Position numbers and translations under genes: made by a program
The notes under the pieces: model-generated
The model's input: only the letters and a program-made list of their open reading frames with translations
What the model was told of the DNA's origin: nothing
Databases searched by the model: none
Source of the DNA: Hyphomicrobiales bacterium
Lineage (GTDB): Bacteria; Pseudomonadota; Alphaproteobacteria; Rhizobiales; Xanthobacteraceae
Reading direction: 5' to 3'
DNA length: 64,000 nucleotides
NCBI GenBank assembly: GCA_017305535.1
Contig: JAFKKN010000005.1
Location: 310,001 to 374,000, forward strand
In this document: one piece after another, positions 30,434-42,011 of the stretch
How the letters are laid out: every line of letters begins with the position of its first letter
Position numbering within the stretch: position 1 is the first letter of the stretch

Positions 30434-30799
30434 ATGAGTTTGACGTCGGGGGAGTCCGGCCCGGAGGACAGCCGCGGATCGGAGCGCATGGCGGCAACGC
30501 CGCCAAGCAACGTCACGTTCAATCGTCTTGAACTCAATCGAATCCTGAATCTCTACGGGCGCATGGTCGCCGACGGCGAGTGGCGCGACTACGCCATCGA
30601 CTTCCTGAAAGACAAAGCGGTGTTCTCGATCTTCCGCCGCGCTTCCGAAGTGCCGATCTATCGTATCGAGAAGGACCCACGCCTTGCGCGCAAGCAAGGT
30701 GCCTACAGTGTCGTCTCGGCGGGCGGCCTGATCCTGCGCCGTGGCCACGATCTCGACCGCGTGCTGCTGGCGATCGATCGCAAGCTGGCGCTGGTGTAG
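30434..30799 (+). CDS. DUF2794 family protein
   Basis: A 121-residue protein of the alphaproteobacterial DUF2794 family. The family core runs from VTFNRLELNRILNLYGRMVADGEWRDYAIDFL through AVFSIFRRASEVPIYRIEKDPRLARKQGAYSVV and ends GHDLDRVLLAIDRKL. It is soluble and its function is unknown. The first 20 or so residues (SGESGPEDSRGSERMAAT) are probably disordered; the internal Met at residue 19 is an alternative start. It has a 311-base upstream gap holding the sRNA candidate. Confidence 0.87.
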   Translation: MSLTSGESGPEDSRGSERMAATPPSNVTFNRLELNRILNLYGRMVADGEWRDYAIDFLKDKAVFSIFRRASEVPIYRIEKDPRLARKQGAYSVVSAGGLILRRGHDLDRVLLAIDRKLALV

Positions 30800-30843
30800 C
30801 GCCTTCCGCTGTTTGGTTATGATTGGCGATCGGGATGATCCGT

Positions 30844-30863
30844 CGTCATGCCCGGCCATGACG
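30844..30863. repeat. Short relic of palindromic repeat
   Basis: CGTCATGCCCGGCCATGACG is a 20-base perfect palindrome equal to the fused outer arms of the longer GTCATGCC elements. It lies between the convergent DUF2794 and GNAT genes. Confidence 0.7.
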
Positions 30864-30873
30864 GGGAAGGGGA

Positions 30874-31407
30874 TCAACTGCCCGCCGGCACCGTCTGCGC
30901 GCCGTCGCCCAGCGCGCGCTGCATCATCACGGTGTCGAGCCAGCGGCCGAACTTGAAGCCGACGTCGGGATGCGTGCCGATCATCGCGAAACCGCAGCGG
31001 CGGTGCAGGCCGATCGAACCGGCGTTGGCGGAATCACCGATCACCGCGATCATCTGGCGATGACCGCGCGCCTCGCATTCGGCGATCAATCGTTGCAACA
31101 GTTGCGTGCCGATACCGCGCCGTTGCGCGGACAGCGCGAGATAGACCGAGTTCTCGACGGTGAAGCGATAGGCCGGGCGCGGCCGGTAGGAGCTGGCGTA
31201 GGCGTAGCCGGCCACATCGCCGTCGATGGTCGCGGCCAGATATGGAAAGTCGCCGTCTTGCAGCACGCGAAAGCGGCGCGTCATCTCGGCCAGATCCGGC
31301 GGTGTCAGTTCGAACGTCGCGGTGTTCTCGCGCACCTCGCGGTCGTAGATGGCGGTGATGGCGGGCAGGTCGGCTTCGCGCGCCGGCCGGATTTCAATGG
31401 AAGACAT
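30874..31407 (-). CDS. GNAT family N-acetyltransferase (phosphinothricin-type)
   Basis: A 177-residue GNAT enzyme of the Pat/Bar/YncA-like group. The opening IEIRPAREADLPAITAIYDREVRENTATFEL, the YAYASSYRPRPAYRFTVENSVYL strand pair and the acetyl-CoA loop AQRRGIGTQLLQRLI (Q/RxxGxG/A) are present. This group acetylates phosphinothricin, methionine sulfone or similar amines. I start at ATG 31407 (MSSIEIRP); in-frame starts lie at 31419 and 31503. It follows the Bax-inhibitor gene after a terminator. Confidence 0.88.
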   Translation of the reverse strand: MSSIEIRPAREADLPAITAIYDREVRENTATFELTPPDLAEMTRRFRVLQDGDFPYLAATIDGDVAGYAYASSYRPRPAYRFTVENSVYLALSAQRRGIGTQLLQRLIAECEARGHRQMIAVIGDSANAGSIGLHRRCGFAMIGTHPDVGFKFGRWLDTVMMQRALGDGAQTVPAGS

Positions 31408-31502
31408 GACGGGGGACATGATGGAGCGACATGCGCCCGAGGCTATTTTTCTCGCGACGAAAAGAAAAGAGCATAAAACGGGCAACCGAGCGCAAAACGG
31501 CA

Positions 31503-31533
31503 AACAAAAAGCCCCGGCGCAAGGCCGGGGCTT
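31503..31533 (-). terminator. Terminator after Bax-inhibitor-1 gene
   Basis: On the minus strand AAGCCCCGGCC/GGCCGGGGCTT-type hairpin with a short loop is followed by TTTTTG. It lies about 30 bases past the stop of the BI-1 family gene and before the GNAT start. Confidence 0.85.
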
Positions 31534-31561
31534 CGGTGTCAGGCTCGTATGAGCCGGCGAT

Positions 31562-32353
31562 TTAGTCGCGCTGTCCGAGAAGCTGCAGCAGCAGCGTGAA
31601 CAGGTTGATGAAGTTCAGATAGAGCGACAGCGCTCCTGAGATGGCGGCGCGCTCGGCGATGTCGCCGCCCTGGCCGGCATACCCGTAGATGTAGTCGTTC
31701 TTCAGCCGCTGGGTATCCCAGGCGGTGAGGCCCGCGAACACCAGCACGCCGATCACCGACACCACGAACTGCAACATCGAGGAGCCGATGAAGATATTCA
31801 CCAGGCTGGCGATGATGATGCCGAACAGGCCCATCATCAGGAACGAGCCCATCCCGGTCATGTCACGCTTGGTGGTGTAGCCGTAGAGGCTCAGCGCGCC
31901 GAACGATGCGGCGGTGATGAAGAACACGCGCACGATCGAGGTGTGGGTGTACACCAGGAAGATCGACGACAGCGAGATGCCCATCAGCGCCGAGAAGGCC
32001 CAGAACAGCATTTGCGCGGTGGCCGGCTTCAGCCGGTTGATGCCGAAGGAAATAACGAACACCATCGCCAGCGGCGCCAGCATGAACACCCACTTCAAGG
32101 GGCTCACGAACATCGCGACGCCGAACGAGGTCAGGTAGGTATTGCCGACCTTCGCGGCGGCGGCCGAGGCGTCGCCGGTGACGGCGGCCATGTAAACGCC
32201 GAGCGCGGCAAGGCCGGTGATGGCCAGGCCGATCGCCATGTAGTTGTAGATGCGCAGCATGTAAGCGCGCAGGCCGGCATCGACGGCGGCGGCATCAGCC
32301 CGCCCGGCGGCCCGGCCGAAAGGTGAAGTGTAGTTACGGTCCAAGTCCGACAT
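31562..32353 (-). CDS. Bax inhibitor-1/YccA-YbhL family membrane protein
   Basis: A 263-residue protein with seven hydrophobic helices. The family parts are seen: YMLRIYNYMAIGLAITGLAA, the loop INRLKPATAQMLFWAFSALMGISLSSIF, and the C-terminal GLTAWDTQRLKNDYIYG with acidic residues that form the proton-linked channel in the bacterial homologue. BI-1 (LFG/YbhL/YetJ) proteins leak Ca2+ or protect against proteolysis (YccA). A terminator follows. The about 330-base region upstream may be a regulated leader. Confidence 0.92.
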   Translation of the reverse strand: MSDLDRNYTSPFGRAAGRADAAAVDAGLRAYMLRIYNYMAIGLAITGLAALGVYMAAVTGDASAAAAKVGNTYLTSFGVAMFVSPLKWVFMLAPLAMVFVISFGINRLKPATAQMLFWAFSALMGISLSSIFLVYTHTSIVRVFFITAASFGALSLYGYTTKRDMTGMGSFLMMGLFGIIIASLVNIFIGSSMLQFVVSVIGVLVFAGLTAWDTQRLKNDYIYGYAGQGGDIAERAAISGALSLYLNFINLFTLLLQLLGQRD

Positions 32354-32680
32354 GGTCGAAACCCTCTAGGTTGTCTGGCGAGGTGCGAAGGGCTCGCGCC
32401 GCCAGCGCGAAACTCTATCCCAGATACCGCCATCCGTGACATGAATTCGGGGACATGAATTCAGTGCCATCAAACCGGCGTCTGACCCAAGCTGGTATGT
32501 GGTAAACTAACACATTCACCGCAAGCTTCCACGCGCGGCTGAATGTCGCTCCGCAGCATGCCGTATGACGGAATCGTGCGCCGTTCTGGCGCGAAATCCA
32601 CCGTAAACAAGCGCCGTTGCACAATTCGTTAACGCCGGGAACCCGCATGGGTGGAGAGTCCCGGCGCCTGCTTCATATTG
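32354..32680. other. BI-1/ABC-permease intergenic region
   Basis: 327 bases between the ABC permease stop and the BI-1 start, both on the minus strand. The gene-proximal part has the leader hairpin. The rest has a near-duplicated ATGAATTCGGGGAC/ATGAATTCAGTGCC (32440-32470) and no credible gene; a 77-codon minus frame (32415-32648) has no family-like feature. Confidence 0.45.
32375..32405 (-). promoter_or_regulatory. Hairpin in 5' leader of BI-1 family gene
   Basis: CTGGCG (32405-32400 on the minus strand) pairs with CGCCAG (32380-32375), enclosing a GC-rich 19-base loop. It lies 22 bases before the gene's ATG. A ybhL leader motif has been described upstream of this gene family in Rhizobiales; I cannot confirm the match without the covariance model. 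Confidence 0.4.
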
Positions 32681-35251
32681 TCATAAGCTGCGCAGCACGG
32701 AGGCCGGCTTGCGGTTGAGCGCGCTCAGGGTGCCGGCAAGGCCGAGGCCCACCGTCACCGCCAGCGCGGCGGCGACCACGGCGGCGGCATTGCCGGCCTG
32801 CCAGACGAAGCCGAGCGTCATCAGGCGCGTGACGATCAGCCATGCCGCCACCGAGCCGGCCAGTACGCCGAACACCGCCGTCGCGATGCCGATCATCAGG
32901 TATTCCAGTGCGTAGGCGCCGAGCAGGCGCGCGCGGGTCGCGCCCAGCGTCTTGAGAATGACGGCATCGTAGACGCGATGACGGTGCCCCGCTGCCAGCG
33001 CACCGCCGAGCACAAGAATTGCTGCCAGCAGCGTCACGGCGCTGGCGCCGCGAATCGCCAGCACCAGATTGGTCACGACGGTGCCGATGGTCTGCAACGC
33101 CTCGCGCACCCGCACGCTGGTCACCATCGGAAAGGCGTCCGCGACCGTCTTGATGATGCGGGCGTCCTCATCCGCGTTTGTCGTCGTCGGCGTCAGTGTC
33201 GCGATGTGAGTGTGCGGCGCGCCGCGAAATGCATTGGGCGAGAACACCAGTACGAAATTGATGCCGAGACTCTGCCAGTCGACGCTGCGCAGGTTGCTGA
33301 TGGTGGCGGAGATGTTGCGGCCGAGCACGTTCACAACCACTTCGTCGCCGATCTTGAGGCCCAATCCGTCGGCGAGTTTCTTCTCGAACGACACCAGCGG
33401 TGGCCCGCTGTAGTCGGGCGCCCACCACTCGCCTTCGACCACTTTCGAGCCGCGCGGCACTTCGCTGGTGTAGGTGAGGCCGCGATCGCTTTGCAGCACC
33501 CATTCGGCGTCGTGGGTCGGCTTGAGGTCCTCGGCCTTGACGCCGCGCGCGGCGACGATGCGCCCGCGCAGCATCGGCACGTCCTCGACGGTCGCGTTCG
33601 GCGCCTGTTGCTTGAGGAAGGCATCGAAGCGGGCGGCGTCGGTGGAGGGAATGTCGATGAAGTAGAACGACGGCGCATGATCCGGCAGCGCCGCCATGAA
33701 TTGCCGCCGCAGGTTGCCGTCGATTTGCGTGATGGTCACCAGCACCGCCAATCCGAGACCGAGCGACAGTACCACCGAGGGTGTCAGCGCACCGGGCCGA
33801 TGGATGTTGCTGAGCGCGAGCCGCAGCATGGTGCCGCGCGGACGCGGCAACCGTCGCGCGAGCGCCATCAACCCGGCGGCGAGCGCGCGCAGCAAGACGA
33901 ACACCACGATGGATGCGGCGACGAAGATCGCGGCGATACGCTTGTCGAAAGCCAGCGCGATCACCACGGCGATCAAAAGTGCGATCACCGCCGCCATCCC
34001 GATCAGATAGGGCAGGCGCGGGCGTCGTCGCTCCTCGCTGACGGTGTCGCGAAACAGCGCCGCGACCGGAACGTCATGAATGCGCGCCAACGGCCACAGC
34101 CCGAACGCCAGCGCGGTTAACAAACCGTAAACGAAGGCCATCGCCAGTTCGCCGCCATGCAGCGCCGGCTCCACCGGCAGTGGCAACAGCTTGCCGAACA
34201 ATCCGACGATAACGAACGGCAGCGCCGCACCGACCGCAAGCCCGATCAGCGAACCGATCGCCGCCAGCATCATCACCTGCGTCAGGTAGATCGCGAAGAT
34301 GCGGCTTGCCGGCGCGCCGAGCGATTTGAAGGCGGCGATGACGTCGCGGCGGCGGTCGATGTGGCTTTTCACCGCGTTGGCGACGCCAACGCCGCCGACC
34401 AGGAGCGCGGCGAGGCCGACCAGCGTGAGGAATTGCGTGAAGCGCTTGATGGTCCGCTCCAGCTGCGGCGAGGCGTTGCTTTGCGAACGAATCTCCCAGC
34501 CGGCGTTGGGCAATGCGGCGCGGGTGGCATCGATGAAGGCTTTTGCGCCGGCATCGGTGGCGTTGTTGTCGGGCAGGCGCACGCGATAGATCCAGCGCAC
34601 CAGACTGCCGGGCTGTAACAGATGCGTCGCGCGCAAGGCTTCCTCGCTGACCAGAACGCGTGGCGCGAAGCCGATGCCGCCGGCGAGTTTGTCGGGCTCC
34701 GAGGTGACGGCGCTGCGGATATCGAATGTCGCCTCGCCGATGGTGACGCGATCGCCGATCTTCAGTCCGAGCCGCGCCAGCAATACCGGATCGACGGCGG
34801 CACCAAACGCGCCGTTACGTTCGGCAAGAAGATCGGCAACCGGCATCGGCGGCTCGAGGGTCAACTCGCCCAGCATCGGATAGGCGGCGTCGACCGCTTT
34901 CATTTCGGTCAGCGCCAGTTGTCCGTCTGGCGCGCGCACCATCGCGCGCAAGGTCGCGGCGACGGAAACGGTGCCGTGCGCGCGGAGAAACGCGAGCTCA
35001 TCGGGCTTGGCCTCGCGCTGGATCAGTGACAGCGCGACATCGCCGCCGAGCAAGGTGCGGCCCTGCTCGCTCAATCCTGCCGCAAGACTCCCGGCGACGG
35101 AGCCGACACCGGCGATCGCCATCACCCCGAGCGCGATGCAGGCGATGAAGACATAGAAACCACGCAGGCCGCTGCGCAACTCGCGGATCGCATAACGCAG
35201 CGGCAGCAGCGATGTGACGGAATGCGACGGGGAATCGACAGCGAGGCTCAT
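32681..35251 (-). CDS. FtsX-like ABC transporter permease (YbbP family)
   Basis: An 856-residue permease with the YbbP design: one TM helix near 28-48, a large extracytoplasmic domain (about 50-265), a block of three helices, a central helix group, a second extracytoplasmic domain (about 500-700) and three C-terminal helices. FtsX motifs VGVANAVKSHIDRRRDVIAAFKSLGA and YDAVILKTLGATRARLLGAYALEYLMIG flank the helices. It pairs with the YbbA-type ATPase 4 bases upstream and the TesA-like esterase. Role in extracting substrates from the membrane is inferred from the family. Confidence 0.9.
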   Translation of the reverse strand: MSLAVDSPSHSVTSLLPLRYAIRELRSGLRGFYVFIACIALGVMAIAGVGSVAGSLAAGLSEQGRTLLGGDVALSLIQREAKPDELAFLRAHGTVSVAATLRAMVRAPDGQLALTEMKAVDAAYPMLGELTLEPPMPVADLLAERNGAFGAAVDPVLLARLGLKIGDRVTIGEATFDIRSAVTSEPDKLAGGIGFAPRVLVSEEALRATHLLQPGSLVRWIYRVRLPDNNATDAGAKAFIDATRAALPNAGWEIRSQSNASPQLERTIKRFTQFLTLVGLAALLVGGVGVANAVKSHIDRRRDVIAAFKSLGAPASRIFAIYLTQVMMLAAIGSLIGLAVGAALPFVIVGLFGKLLPLPVEPALHGGELAMAFVYGLLTALAFGLWPLARIHDVPVAALFRDTVSEERRRPRLPYLIGMAAVIALLIAVVIALAFDKRIAAIFVAASIVVFVLLRALAAGLMALARRLPRPRGTMLRLALSNIHRPGALTPSVVLSLGLGLAVLVTITQIDGNLRRQFMAALPDHAPSFYFIDIPSTDAARFDAFLKQQAPNATVEDVPMLRGRIVAARGVKAEDLKPTHDAEWVLQSDRGLTYTSEVPRGSKVVEGEWWAPDYSGPPLVSFEKKLADGLGLKIGDEVVVNVLGRNISATISNLRSVDWQSLGINFVLVFSPNAFRGAPHTHIATLTPTTTNADEDARIIKTVADAFPMVTSVRVREALQTIGTVVTNLVLAIRGASAVTLLAAILVLGGALAAGHRHRVYDAVILKTLGATRARLLGAYALEYLMIGIATAVFGVLAGSVAAWLIVTRLMTLGFVWQAGNAAAVVAAALAVTVGLGLAGTLSALNRKPASVLRSL

Positions 35252-35255
35252 GCGT

Positions 35256-36011
35256 TTACGCCGTCTCGGTCCAGCGCCGTTCGGGCTCCGGCGTTTCGAT
35301 CTGACCGGAGCGCAGGCGCACCACGCGGTCGCATTTGTGCGCCAATGCGGCGTCGTGAGTCACCAGCACCATCGTCATGCCGCGCGCGGCGTGCTGCGCG
35401 AACAGAAGATCAACGATCTGCTGGCCGGTGGTTTCGTCGAGATTGCCGGTCGGCTCGTCCGCGACGAGAATTGCCGGATCGGGCGCGAGTGCGCGGGCAA
35501 TGGCGACGCGTTGTTGTTCACCGCCGGAGAGTTGGCGCGGATAGTGATGCAGCCGTTCGCTCAAGCCCACCAGTTCGAGTTCGCGCGCGGCGCGCGCGGC
35601 GGCATCGGGATGGCCGGCGAGTTCGAGCGGCACCGATACGTTTTCCAGTGCCGTCATGGTCGGGATCAGGTGGAACGATTGAAACACGATGCCGACATGG
35701 CGGCCGCGAAACCGTGCCAGCGCATCCTCGTCGAGGGCATTGAAGGCGGTCCCGTTCACCACCACCTCTCCGCTATCCGGACGCTCCAGCCCCGCCATCA
35801 CCATCAGCAGCGTGGATTTGCCGGAGCCGGATGCGCCGACGAGGCCGATCGCTTCGCCGGTGGCGATCCGCAACGAGATGTCTTTCAGGATATGAACGCG
35901 GGCGGCCCCCGTCCCCAGCGAAAGGTCGAGGTTGGTGATTGAAATCGAAGGCGTCGCGTCGCGGTTGGCTGACGGGACCGATGAAGCGGGGGATTCGATG
36001 AGACTGTCCAT
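35256..36011 (-). CDS. ABC transporter ATP-binding protein (YbbA/LolD-like)
   Basis: A 251-residue ATPase of the MacB/LolD/YbbA group. Walker [12 protein letters not shown], signature [15 protein letters not shown], Walker [12 protein letters not shown], and a switch histidine in LVTHDAA. The [13 protein letters not shown] segment is the family's usual motif. I start at ATG 36011 ([11 protein letters not shown]); a longer frame to 36146 runs opposite the tesA gene and lacks support. It ends 4 bases before the permease start, so they form one operon. Confidence 0.92.
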   Translation of the reverse strand: MDSLIESPASSVPSANRDATPSISITNLDLSLGTGAARVHILKDISLRIATGEAIGLVGASGSGKSTLLMVMAGLERPDSGEVVVNGTAFNALDEDALARFRGRHVGIVFQSFHLIPTMTALENVSVPLELAGHPDAAARAARELELVGLSERLHHYPRQLSGGEQQRVAIARALAPDPAILVADEPTGNLDETTGQQIVDLLFAQHAARGMTMVLVTHDAALAHKCDRVVRLRSGQIETPEPERRWTETA

Positions 36012-36714
36012 GCTTCGGTCATATGGCGATTGGCGCGCGGCGGTCGAGGGGGCGGTGCGGATGTTTGTGGCGATGGCCGTGCTGATGCTCACGCCGCTGC
36101 TCACGGCCGGCACTGTACAGGCGCAGACGCCTGCCGCTGCGGCCAAGCCACTGAAGGTCGTGGTGCTGGGGGATTCGCTCAGCGCCGGTTACGGGCTGCC
36201 GGCCGGTGCGGCATTTCCCGCAAGGCTGCAAATTGCCTTGCGCGCCAAGGGGATAGCGGCCGACATCGACAATGCCGGGGTGTCCGGCGACACCAGTTCC
36301 GGCGGTCTCGGCCGGCTCGACTGGTCGGTGCCGGACGGCACCGATGCGGTGATCGTCGAACTCGGCGCCAACGACGCGCTGCGTGGCATCGATCCGGACG
36401 TTACCCGCAAGGCACTCAGCGAGATCATCCAGCGGCTGCAAGCCCGCCACATATCGGTATTATTGTGCGGGATGCTGGCGCCGCCGAATTACGGCGCGGA
36501 TTACGCGGCGCGGTTCAACGCGATCTATCCCGATCTGGCGAAGCAGTTCGGCGTGCCGTTCTATCCGTTCTTTCTCGACGGCGTAGCGGCGGACGCTTCA
36601 CTCAACCAGGCCGACGGGATGCACCCAACCGCCGCTGGTGTCGATCGCATCGTCGAGCGGATTTTGCCCGCGGTGGAAGCCTTTCTCGGGAACATCAAGA
36701 CCGCGCGCGAATAG
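35998..36714 (+). CDS. tesA: TesA-like GDSL arylesterase/lysophospholipase
   Basis: A 238-residue SGNH hydrolase. Nucleophile Ser60 lies in VLGDSLSAGYG, block II/III residues in NAGVSGDTSSGG and ELGANDALRG, and the acid/base pair in DGMHPTAAG. A signal peptide is present (MFVAMAVLMLTPLLTAGTVQA). Starts are ambiguous: ATG 35998 gives a 21-residue n-region, while ATG 36061, preceded by GAGGGGG, starts right at the hydrophobic core. It faces the ybbA gene head to head, the usual tesA-ybbAP neighbourhood. Confidence 0.9.
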   Translation: MRLSMLRSYGDWRAAVEGAVRMFVAMAVLMLTPLLTAGTVQAQTPAAAAKPLKVVVLGDSLSAGYGLPAGAAFPARLQIALRAKGIAADIDNAGVSGDTSSGGLGRLDWSVPDGTDAVIVELGANDALRGIDPDVTRKALSEIIQRLQARHISVLLCGMLAPPNYGADYAARFNAIYPDLAKQFGVPFYPFFLDGVAADASLNQADGMHPTAAGVDRIVERILPAVEAFLGNIKTARE

Positions 36715-36838
36715 AGCACTCGCGACGGCTGCGTGCCGTTGTCCACCGACCGAACGGTCGTCGCTTCGCTCTGTCATGTATCTGCGGTAGAAATAGCTAT
36801 CGGTGATTCGTTGCCGGGTTCAGCATCGGGGGTTCGCG

Positions 36839-37375
36839 ATGCCGCGTTTGTTTACTGGACTGGAAATTCCCGTCGAGGTCGGACAGACACTGTCCCAGTT
36901 GCGCGGCGGGTTGCCGGGTGCGCGCTGGATCGACCCGGAAAACTATCACGTCACCCTGCGCTTCATCGGCGATATCGACGGCCTCGCGGCCAACGAGATC
37001 GCGTCGCTGCTGCCGCGGATCAATCGCAAGCCGTTCGATGTCACCCTTCAGGGCCTGTCCAGCTTCGGCGGCAAGAAGCCGCGCGCGGTGGTTGCCTCGG
37101 TGGTGCCAAGCCGGCCGCTGAGCGAACTGCACGCCGAACTCGAACGGTTGATGCAGCGGATCGGGCTCACGCCGGAAGGCCGGAAATTCACCCCGCACGT
37201 CACGCTGGCGCGGCTGCGCACCGCCTCCAACCAGGATGTCGCTGACTACCTGTCGCTGCGCGGCTATTTCCCCACGCGAGTGTTCCGGGCGTCACGGTTC
37301 GTGCTGTTTTCGTCGCGGGCTTCGGTGGGCGGCGGGCCTTACGTGGTCGAGGACGCCTACGCGCTCAGCGCATGA
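36839..37375 (+). CDS. thpR: RNA 2',3'-cyclic phosphodiesterase ThpR/LigT
   Basis: A 178-residue 2H phosphoesterase. The two catalytic HxT motifs are His37-Val-Thr39 (NYHVTLRFIGD) and His120-Val-Thr122 (TPHVTLARL). The N-terminus MPRLFTGLEIP is standard for the family, which selects ATG 36839 over the upstream in-frame start at 36803. These enzymes hydrolyse 2',3'-cyclic phosphate ends or ligate tRNA halves in vitro. It is followed 63 bases later by zapE. Confidence 0.9.
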   Translation: MPRLFTGLEIPVEVGQTLSQLRGGLPGARWIDPENYHVTLRFIGDIDGLAANEIASLLPRINRKPFDVTLQGLSSFGGKKPRAVVASVVPSRPLSELHAELERLMQRIGLTPEGRKFTPHVTLARLRTASNQDVADYLSLRGYFPTRVFRASRFVLFSSRASVGGGPYVVEDAYALSA

Positions 37376-37438
37376 GGGGTGCGAAACGGCCTCATTTCCG
37401 GCTTGCATTTTTGCGCGCGCTGAGGCCGTTAGCAGCCT

Positions 37439-39725
<2,287 letters not shown>

Positions 39726-39733
39726 GACATCTC

Positions 39734-39762
39734 ACCGCGCGGGCCCGGCCCGCGCGGTTTTC
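39734..39762 (+). terminator. mdh-sucC hairpin terminator
   Basis: ACCGCGCGGGCC and GGCCCGCGCGGT, separated by one base, form a very strong hairpin followed by TTTTC. It lies 9 bases past the mdh stop. Partial readthrough would still connect mdh with sucC. Confidence 0.85.
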
Positions 39763-39792
39763 GTATCGGACGATGGACTCTAAGGGGCGCGG

Positions 39793-40991
<1,199 letters not shown>

Positions 40992-40992
<1 letters not shown>

Positions 40993-41876
40993 TGTCCGTT
41001 CTGATCGACAAGAATACCAAGGTGATCACGCAAGGGTTCACCGGCAAGAACGGCACGTTCCATTCGGAAGCGGCGATCGCCTACGGCACCAAGCTGGTCG
41101 GCGGCACCTCGCCCGGCAAGGGCGGCTCCACCCATCTCGGCCTGCCGGTGTTCGATACCGTGCGCGAGGCGCGGGAGAAGACCGGCGCCGACGCCAGCGT
41201 GATCTACGTGCCGCCGCCGGGCGCGGCCGACGCCATCTGCGAGGCGATCGACGCCGAGATCCCGCTGATCGTCTGCATCACCGAGGGCATTCCGGTGCTC
41301 GACATGGTGCGGGTGAAGCGCTCGCTGTCGGGCTCGAAGTCGCGGCTGATCGGGCCGAACTGCCCCGGCGTCGTCACCGCCGGCGAATCCAAGATCGGCA
41401 TCATGCCGGCGAACATCTTCCGCCCCGGCAATGTCGGCATCGTCTCGCGTTCCGGCACCCTGACCTATGAAGCGGTGTTCCAGACCACCCAGGAAGGCCT
41501 CGGCCAGACCACGGCGGTCGGCATTGGCGGCGATCCGGTCAAGGGCACCGAATTCATCGACGTGCTGGAAATGTTCCTCGCCGACCCGAAGACCGAGTCG
41601 ATCGTCATGATCGGCGAGATCGGTGGTTCCGCCGAGGAGGACGCCGCCCAGTTCCTCAAGGACGAAGCCAAGCGCGGCCGCAAGAAGCCGATGGTCGGCT
41701 TCATCGCCGGGCGCACCGCCCCTCCGGGCCGCCGCATGGGTCATGCCGGCGCGATCATCTCCGGAGGCAAGGGTGACGCGGGTTCCAAGATCGCGGCGAT
41801 GGAATCCGCCGGGATCGCGGTATCTCCGTCGCCGGCGCGGCTCGGAAAAACCCTTGTCGAAAAATTGAAATATTGA
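40992..41876 (+). CDS. sucD: Succinyl-CoA synthetase alpha subunit
   Basis: A 294-residue SucD. The active-site histidine, phosphorylated during catalysis, is His251 in [13 protein letters not shown]. CoA-binding segments [18 protein letters not shown] and the [13 protein letters not shown] loop are present, along with [20 protein letters not shown]. It is coupled to sucC through a one-base overlap. A hairpin with a T-run lies between sucD and sucA. Confidence 0.97.
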
Positions 41877-41935
41877 TTCAGTTTTTTGCTCTTTTGAGCG
41901 GGAAACTTCATCCTAAATAGGGTAAAAGATGCCAA

Positions 41936-41980
41936 GGAGAGGCCGATCCGTGCGCGGATCGGCTCTCCTGCCTCATTTTT
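41936..41980 (+). terminator. Hairpin between sucD and sucA
   Basis: GGAGAGGCCGATCCG and CGGATCGGCTCTCC pair with one bulged G around a TGCG loop, then TGCCTCATTTTT. It is an intrinsic-terminator shape 59 bases past sucD and 32 bases before sucA, probably setting the ratio of the two parts of the operon. Confidence 0.75.
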
Positions 41981-42011
41981 ATGTGTGGCATCAAAACCTT
42001 AGGACGAATCA

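Noticed and set aside
32415-32648. 77-codon minus-strand frame upstream of the BI-1 family gene
   Set aside because: Composition is Arg/Cys-rich without helical pattern or ribosome site; it looks like chance coding in a leader region.
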